NCBI GenBank assembly: GCA_946811695.1
Contig: OX328131.1
Span: 15,912,174-15,976,173 of the forward strand
Length of the DNA stretch: 64,000 bases
From: Gonocerus acuteangulatus
Lineage: Eukaryota; Arthropoda; Insecta; Hemiptera; Coreidae
Direction of reading: 5' to 3'
Part shown: one piece after another, positions 59,501-64,000 of the stretch
Layout: each line of letters starts with the position of its first letter
Position numbering within the stretch: position 1 is the first letter of the stretch
Translations under genes and position numbers: made by a program
The notes under the pieces: generated by a model
The model's database searches: none
What the model was told of the DNA's origin: nothing
What the model saw: the letters and a program-made list of their open reading frames with translations, nothing else

Positions 59501-61852
59501 GGATGTTTTGTTTTTTCAATTTTTTTTTATCAAGGGACTGAAATGTTTTTACCATTTTTCTTGGGTATTCGTTTTTTTTTGTAAGTGTATGTGTGCGAGC
59601 TTTACGTACTTCCGAAAAAGTTGTAAGAAATTTAAAATTCATATGGTCGCTCAAATTTCACAACCGCGTAAGTCAATTTTCCTAACTTTTCAGGAGAGCA
59701 TTAAAACTGAATTAAAATAAAACTATTATGATCTCTAACTTCCAACTTATAAGGATTTCTGTCTTAAAACATATTTTTGGTAACAATTAAACGAAAAAAC
59801 TTGCTCGAAGGGCTTAAAATAGATGAGAGAAATACGCAGTTGTGCTCCAGCGTTTAAAATCATTTTGTTTTACGTGGAAGTAATAATCAATTTTAGTGCG
59901 CTCTATTGATTTTTTTTTTTTTTTTTAATTATTACCATCATGTCCGGGAGAGAATAAGGATTCTAAAGATACCAATAACTCAATTTCGCTAAAAATCGAC
60001 TTATGCAGTTGTGAAAGTTGAATGACGATATATATGTTAGCTTGTGCCTTAAATAAATAAAAATGTAATCTTTAACATAAAAAGCTATTCTTATCCTTAA
60101 ACCCAATTTTACATTTTTCTCTTCTATTACAGAAAATATGAAAAATGCAAAGAAGTGATAGAAGCATTTAAGCATAATGAAACACAGTACAAGCTCTCGC
60201 TGGCAGAAAACAAGAAAACCATTATGCAACAAGAAGAAAATTACCAAAAATTAAAGGAACATGCATCCCAAAAGCTAGAAGCGTAAGTTACAAGTCCTGG
60301 CTACATTATTATTTACCTAGTTTAAGAACATTAAGGCTAAATTTAAATATTTATTTTAATTTTTAAAATATTGTTCAACTCTTAGAGAGCAGAGAACATT
60401 CCTGGAACTTGTTGCTCAGCTATTCACTGGGGGCGGACAATGTTCCAAGAACGATCACCCTTTATGTCTATAAAATGTACTATTTTTCAGCCTCGCTTAT
60501 ACCTGTTATCCTGTTAGTACACTCAGTACAGTGGCTGAGGTTCTATCTGTTTTTGTCGCGCTAACTTAGCATTTGATATATCAGTCTGGTGGTTGCAGTG
60601 CCGGTTGTGCCACTGATTGATTTTTCAGTCTGGAGGGAACAGTGCCCCGAATGCTACGGACTGATATAATAGTTCGATTTCCTTTGCGTTTTGCTGCTAC
60701 AAGCTATTATATCAGTCCTTCTACTATCGCCATCTGTGTTCAAAACCGATAGGGGGCATAGGACTTTAGTTTTGTCACTTTAGCTTCCAAATTCTCAGCT
60801 ACCTGTACGTATACCTGCTCCCTCGCTTTTTTTACTGCCGAAAACCGTTATTTCTCTTTACCTAGAATTTACCCTGCATATTTCTCCTGAATATTTATTG
60901 CTTTTCAAGTGAACAATTGTGTGTGTGTAAATATTTCTAAGAAAATTTATTCTGAACAAGTATTGTCGGAACTTTTGACGGAATGGAGCGAAAATGAAGC
61001 ACAGTTTTCTTCTGATGACGATGAGGGTTCTGAAAATGTATCCCAAAATGTTTCTATTGGAGAAACACCTGGAACTAGTGGAATGCAAAGTACAAGAGAA
61101 TTATCTTCCGACTAAACATCGTCTGACGAAAGTATTCAGCACACGGGGCACTCCAGGCGCTATGCTATCCCGCACCACCGCATCATCTAGCCCTATGAGT
61201 ATTACACAGCCTAAAGATTAAATATGAACTGTTTTAAGTAGTTTTTCTTCAATGAAAATATTTCAATTGGTTTGTGTATTTGTTTGGGTTTGCTCTTTTT
61301 AACCCATTTGAGACCGACAGCCACGACTGTGACAGCTTTTTGGCTATATCTAGCGGTATGTTTTGTTATCTCTTGTTACCTCTGGGGTTTATAAAAATGT
61401 AGTTTGAGCCTATTAAATGGGTTTTCCCTCTGCTACCCGTTCCATTTTTATAGTTCGGGTCCCATCTTATTCAAAGGAGCAAGAGAACTACCATGTTTGT
61501 TTTTAGAACTTGTCTGCATTAAGAATTCTCTAAATATATTTTTCTTATTTATTATTATTATTATTTTTGTTTGCAGGCAAAACATTTTTCAATTATACCA
61601 TATTAGTTCTGAATTGCTTGAAAATTGCCTAAAAGTTTAAATAATTGTAATTTATTAAATTTCAGAGCAAATAATGAAATTGCTGAAATGACAAAGGCTC
61701 ATCAAGTGGAAGTCGCAAAACTCAGTGCAATTAACAGGAAAAAGGAGATTCAATTAAAAACCCTCGAAGAAGGTCTCGAACAAAAGAAAAGGGAAGTCAT
61801 CGAATTGACTAAAATATGTGATGAACTAATTACTAAAGTCGGACATCAGTAA
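50174..61852 (+). CDS. tacc: TACC family centrosome/microtubule adaptor
   Basis: Eight exons join in phase: 50,174-50,537; 52,182-52,263; 52,401-52,557; 54,291-54,432; 54,519-54,784; 58,595-58,756; 60,133-60,282; 61,666-61,852. All have GT-AG borders. With the ATG at 50,181 the product is 500 residues. Residues 172-182 (RESLFIKFDPL) carry the (R/K)ESL-KFDPL signature upstream of the TACC domain. Residues 183-250 are Ser/Pro-rich. From about 250 to the end runs a heptad-rich coiled coil, with EEYEKTISQVV, YEKCKEVIEAFKHNE and the terminal ELTKICDELITKVG. TACC proteins bind the microtubule polymerase XMAP215/Msps, and Aurora A acts upstream, to stabilise spindle microtubules at centrosomes. The first exon can also be read upstream of the ATG without a stop, so more N-terminal coding exons may exist. 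AATAAA candidates at 62,409 and 62,492 lie in a downstream repeat. Confidence 0.92.
50538..52181 (+). other. TACC intron with a hammerhead-like motif
   Basis: 1.6-kb intron. At 50,822-50,851 the - strand has CTGAAGAGGTGTC...TGTGAAACAT. Otherwise no gene or clear transposon is recognised. Confidence 0.5.
52182..52263 (+). CDS. tacc: TACC exon, residues 120-147
   Basis: 82 bp after a long T-run acceptor. Starts LHSLNSSEVNSSE and ends in acidic DEDISKEE; donor A|GTAAGT leaves phase 1. Confidence 0.8.
52401..52557 (+). CDS. tacc: TACC exon with KFDPL signature
   Basis: 157 bp between CTTGTTTCAG and AG|GTAACT. Encodes FKDASNFDFDFLSKIRGKPG and then the RESLFIKFDPLAG signature. The exon ends after MAENE in phase 2. 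It is the strongest single-exon support for the TACC assignment outside the coiled coil. Confidence 0.9.
52594..53265 (+). mobile_element. piggyBac-like end and associated inverted repeat
   Basis: Begins TTAACCCATTCAAGAATGAT, 37 bp after the exon donor. A related start, TTAACCCATTTGAGACCGAC, occurs at 61,299; both continue with AGCCAC..TGTGACA, then a shared TTTGAGCCTATTAAA block. TTAA plus CCC(A/T)TT is typical of piggyBac termini. Bases 52,881-52,920 (TGGAGGGTTCAGAGC) are complemented at 53,222-53,263. No transposase is found here, and the right end is not certain. Confidence 0.4.
54291..54432 (+). CDS. tacc: TACC exon, Ser/Pro-rich linker
   Basis: 142 bp, acceptor TTTTTGTACAG, donor TCG|GTAAGT. 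Encodes SETNSPPRSNPNGEEQ, SISPIRREDASPAG and NTPRGKTRPSS. Such Ser-Pro and Arg/Lys-rich segments are usual between the KFDPL signature and the coiled coil and are potential kinase targets. Confidence 0.85.
54519..54784 (+). CDS. tacc: TACC exon, start of coiled coil
   Basis: 266 bp after a poly-T acceptor. LRHEILSKEISKLQDLML begins an uninterrupted heptad-like region rich in Glu, Lys, Leu and Ala. It ends in phase 2 at a GTAAGC donor. Confidence 0.9.
56122..56931 (-). mobile_element. pogo/Tigger-type DNA transposon, internally deleted
   Basis: The ends are CAGTGGAGTCTCACTTATAC and the complement of its counterpart CAGTGGAGTCTCACTTACGC. TA flanks both sides (56,120-56,121 and 56,932-56,933). 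Internal ends repeat ATAAGTGAAT and TAACTGAATAGT. At 810 bp it is much shorter than autonomous elements but keeps the N-terminal DNA-binding part of the transposase on the - strand. Located in the fifth recognised TACC intron. Confidence 0.9.
56317..56523 (-). pseudogene. Tigger transposase N-terminal helix-turn-helix fragment
   Basis: 68 codons. RTKLALEDKIQILNVVDDNP, TNIDIAKQLKLPSSTLATIF and GKRKGIEENF match the first (psq-like/CENP-B N-terminal) helix-turn-helix of pogo/Tigger transposases. The second HTH and the DDE domain are deleted. The frame from ATG through the HTH is intact, which is unusual for a decayed element and leaves a theoretical DNA-binding peptide. Confidence 0.85.
56962..58529. 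mobile_element. TA-flanked element carrying a 93-bp satellite array
   Basis: Outer ends CTGTAAAATGGGGTCA and, complemented, CCATAAAATGGGGTCA, flanked by TA (56,960-56,961 and 58,530-58,531). A second inner inverted pair lies at 57,489-57,522 and 58,475-58,508 (GTACA.TGTGGTGAAATTGGTA). Between the left ends sits about 480 bp of AACTAAAACTAAA-type low complexity (57,000-57,480). The interior is the tandem array described separately. No transposase. Confidence 0.8.
57568..58497. repeat. Ten tandem 93-bp units
   Basis: Units begin at 57,568 and every 93 bp to 58,405, each starting CCCAAAGAGTGTGAACAGAC. Each unit contains the dyad GAACAGAC...GTCTGTTC and a second TCAGACAGATATATAAGG. Units 4 and 10 share variants (AGACAAATATATT, AATTGGTCTGTT, GGAGTGTAGG), which suggests block-wise amplification or conversion. 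93 is a multiple of three, so both strands look open for ~300 codons; this is an artefact of the period. Confidence 0.97.
58595..58756 (+). CDS. tacc: TACC domain exon
   Basis: 162 bp. MEEYEKTISQVVTMREDDRK and DEAVQHLRNMEIAFNDVHQ fit the beginning of the conserved TACC domain. Preceded by a 3.8-kb intron full of transposons (54,785-58,594). Confidence 0.92.
58820..59345 (+). pseudogene. LINE reverse-transcriptase fragment (CR1/jockey-like)
   Basis: Located in the TACC intron. Frames change, but PENTKAIVFGY, then LGITFDQNVS-like sequence (about 58,935-58,965), HISQI, and LLLGYSITSELLEVV-like sequence can be read in order. They recall the segment after the RT catalytic box in CR1/jockey-type LINEs (NPxKTKxxxFG, LGxTFDxxLS). 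Many stops; 5' end missing. Confidence 0.5.
60133..60282 (+). CDS. tacc: TACC domain exon
   Basis: 150 bp; KYEKCKEVIEAFKHNE and YQKLKEHASQKLEA match the most conserved middle of the TACC domain (YEKxKxVIExxKxNE and YxxLKxHAxEKLE patterns). Confidence 0.95.
60283..61665 (+). other. TACC intron with piggyBac-like remnants
   Basis: 1.4-kb intron. A frame at 60,909-61,115 reads YSEQVLSELLTEWSENEAQF then SSDDDEGSENVS, an acidic N-terminus of the type found in piggyBac-like transposases; the catalytic part is absent. At 61,299 TTAACCCATTTGAGACCGAC looks like a piggyBac end. Bases 60,560-60,720 contain two facing copies of TATATCAGTC. Assignment is tentative. Confidence 0.4.
61666..61852 (+). CDS. 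tacc: TACC terminal coding exon
   Basis: 187 bp ending in TAA (61,850-61,852). ANNEIAEMTKAHQVEVAKL, the LKTLEEGLEQKKREVIEL run and TKICDELITKVG are the conserved C-terminus, the part that contacts XMAP215-family partners in studied species. Confidence 0.95.
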
Positions 61853-62139
61853 CAACATTATTGTATAATGTTTTCTACAATTTTTTTTGTGATTTTTTAC
61901 TTTTTTTCTTCATTATTATTTATTTATAGGTAGATTATAATTAATTCCCCATAATACATAAGCCCTTTACTGTATAAAGGAAAATGTTTGACATTGTATT
62001 TGTAAAAATAGCTCCTTAGTGGGAATAGAATTCTTAGCAAACCCAGTTTCCTGCTCAAAATGTTTTGTTAAAATATAGACAATTTTTGTTAATTATTTAT
62101 ATTCACAAACACTCACACATTATGCTTATTAATGAGGCG

Positions 62140-62725
62140 TAGATAGTTAGCCATCGAGGCGATAATCAGTCAGGGAATAGTTGGGATTCGGCTAGGAAAC
62201 GTCAATACAATTTTTGTAAAAATATTTATGAAGGGCGTTTTGGCTACTCTTCGGTAGACTTTGTCAGCTAAAAGACAAAACACAAATTGCAAAATTATTA
62301 TTTATTTATTTTGCTTGACCGCAGCGTCGGTGATCACAAATTTGAAGATGTGTATGGAAATGTCAGCTTTTAAACATTTAAAGTTTTAGAAATAATTACT
62401 GATTAATGAATAAATTATAATAATCATAAATATAATCTTGGAAAAAGTATAAAAACGTAATAAATTTGCATAAAAAAACCTCTACAAATTAAATAAATAA
62501 GGTAAAAAAGACATAATAATTTAAACTACAATATAAGTGTGTTTTAGAAATGCAGAATTAATAATGGTTTAGCTATTCTGTTTATTAATTCTGCTTTTGT
62601 GTTTTCTCTTTTAGCTGACAAAGGCTACCAAAGAGTAGCCAAAACGTCCGTAATACAGAATTTTACGAAATCGTATTGATGTTTTCCTAGCCGAATCCCA
62701 ACTATTCCTGACTTATTATGCTTAT
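62140..62725. mobile_element. Penelope-like terminus pair, non-coding
   Basis: TAGTTGGGATTCGGCTAGG and the CGTTTTGGCTAC...GTAGACTTTGTCAGC block (62,180-62,270) return inverted at 62,613-62,707 (GCTGACAAAGGCTACC, GTAGCCAAAACGTCC, CCTAGCCGAATCCCAACTA). Between lie about 340 bp of AT-rich sequence with no RT. These are the same ends as in the 45,007-49,021 element. The remnant lies in the 3' flank of TACC and supplies AATAAA motifs at 62,409 and 62,492. Confidence 0.7.
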
Positions 62726-63350
62726 TGTGTCCAATATACATTGGGGTGGATGTGAAACCTCGTTTAGTGTTTTCATTTCCATCCAATGTTGAATTAAGTA
62801 AATTTATAGACATAGACTGCTATTAGGTTATTACCAATTCCTGACATCATGTTAATTAACAAATTTAAAAAAAAAAAAAAATAATAACCTTTCTGCCATG
62901 AGTTTATATTAGATAGATTAATCGTCTTATAAATTTGTTAAAGGCAAATCATTCTGAATTAGGACAACGAACTAGTTATAACACCTCATTTTGTTCTTTG
63001 TCCTAATTAAGTTTGGAGAACCTCCACCAGTCAACCAACTAAAATTAAACCATTGTGATAGAGCAGTGTTGTCCAATCTTTTTAGGCTCGCCTACCACTT
63101 TATATTACATCACGCTAAATTCTACCGCTTCGAAAAACTGGTTGTATTTTGTGAAATTTGTTATTGTGAGTTTTATTTTATTTGTGTTTACAAATAGAAT
63201 TATTGAGAAAACAAATTTAAAAGGAATATTTCAATATTATTCTGGAAACATGAAATTTCAGCCAAATGAATGAAGTTCTTGAAAGAAAGGTTATTCACAA
63301 GTTTTTATGATCTTGGATGACTTTTAATCTTATTTATCATAAGCATTTAA
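62726..63350. other. AT-rich DNA, no gene seen
   Basis: No recognised features beyond an A run at about 62,867-62,882. Confidence 0.4.
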
Positions 63351-63355
63351 CTGGT

Positions 63356-63535
63356 TTAACCCTTTCCTTACTAAAGACTTCTGTAGAAGTCGAAGTTTGC
63401 CGAGCCCCTGGAACGAAGGACTTGTACAGCAGTCGAGAGCTGCCGTGCCCCTGGAACAAAGGACTTGTACAGCAGTCCGACCCTTCTCTCTCGCTTACCA
63501 GCTCCCTACGGCTAACTTTTCCAGGAGTTTGACCT
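63356..63535 (+). repeat. piggyBac-like start with a 43-bp tandem duplication
   Basis: TTAACCCTTTCCTTACTAAA at 63,356 resembles a piggyBac terminus. It is followed by two copies, 43 bp apart (63,405 and 63,448), of CCCCTGGAAC(G/A)AAGGACTTG, each ending GTACAGCAGTC. No coding sequence is recognised. Confidence 0.4.
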
Positions 63536-64000
63536 TGGGGCTATTAAGCAAGGATTTAGAGAAGCTTTAGCTATTTCTTTTACCACTAGTTGCCGGAAAA
63601 ATTAACTATTTCTGTCGAGAGAGAGCTACGGATTATGGATACATTTTTACGGGATCATAAAAATTAACATTGGCAGTGTTAGATCCAACTCGATTTCAAT
63701 CGAAAATGATGATGTATTTTTCTTGTTTTTAATAAAAAAGAGGCTATTTATTTAGCTTCTTTGCTAAATACCTATATCATAAAAAAATAATATTTTTCGT
63801 ACTAAAAAGTATAGACTATAAAAAATATTTATTGGCTAACTATTCATACTTCTAGGTTGCTAATATTCCATACCCTACCAAATCCCTCGGTCCATAAGTA
63901 TTATCCCTATGTGTGTGTGTGTGTATAGTCTGCAAATCAAATATACCCCCGTCTGTTTTTTTATTCATTTTGCATATCAGCTTTGTTTGTGTTTGTGAAT
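63536..64000. other. AT-rich DNA with short (GT)n
   Basis: No gene seen; a (GT)n tract of about 16 bp at 63,910-63,925. Confidence 0.45.

Overview
This is a nuclear segment of an AT-rich, repeat-laden animal genome, most probably an arthropod (an insect such as a hemipteran is a reasonable guess). The reasons are a host gene with GT-AG introns, Penelope-like, Helitron, mariner, pogo/Tigger and Harbinger-type repeats, tRNA-derived SINEs, long (TA)n tracts, and a member of an uncharacterised protein family that is often multi-copy in hemipteran genomes. Nothing looks bacterial: there are no operons or ribosome binding sites.

The one clear host gene is a TACC (transforming acidic coiled-coil) gene on the + strand, 50,174-61,852. 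Eight exons join in consistent phase into a 500-residue product if translation starts at 50,181. The exons carry the TACC signature around RESLFIKFDPL and the long C-terminal coiled coil that ends near LTKICDELITKVG. Further 5' exons may lie upstream; a 61-bp candidate sits at 43,193-43,253. A second gene-like unit on the - strand (38,801-40,578) is an intronless copy of a Cys-rich uncharacterised protein, interrupted by one in-frame stop and one frameshift. A possible first exon or promoter of an unseen - strand gene lies at 36,016-36,300.

Layout. 0-12 kb: a foldback element, SINEs, a MITE with a 9-bp target duplication, two Helitrons joined head to tail (6,051-8,464), a SINE with a four-fold 45-bp head, a perfect 398-bp palindrome and a LINE 3' fragment. 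12-24 kb: MITEs, a decayed mariner, a second SINE family, microsatellite-bearing repeats and a SINE with eleven tandem 63-bp tRNA heads. 24-32 kb: a Harbinger-like MITE, then a 6.6-kb imperfect inverted repeat (25,450-32,082). 32-45 kb: AT-rich intergenic DNA with repeat fragments and the broken Cys-rich gene. 45-49 kb: a Penelope-like retroelement (reverse transcriptase plus GIY-YIG endonuclease) split by a 1.25-kb foldback insertion. 50-62 kb: TACC, whose introns hold a pogo/Tigger derivative, a TA-flanked element with ten 93-bp tandem units, a LINE fragment and piggyBac-like ends. 62-64 kb: a Penelope-terminus remnant and AT-rich DNA.

The most interesting cross-cutting signal is a short motif, CTGANGA ... 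GAAAC with a small hairpin between, at about eleven sites in otherwise different repeats, including both ends of the Penelope-like element. It resembles a hammerhead-ribozyme core but usually carries one extra base, so it is presented as a hypothesis. All boundaries were read by eye. No database search, alignment or folding program was run.
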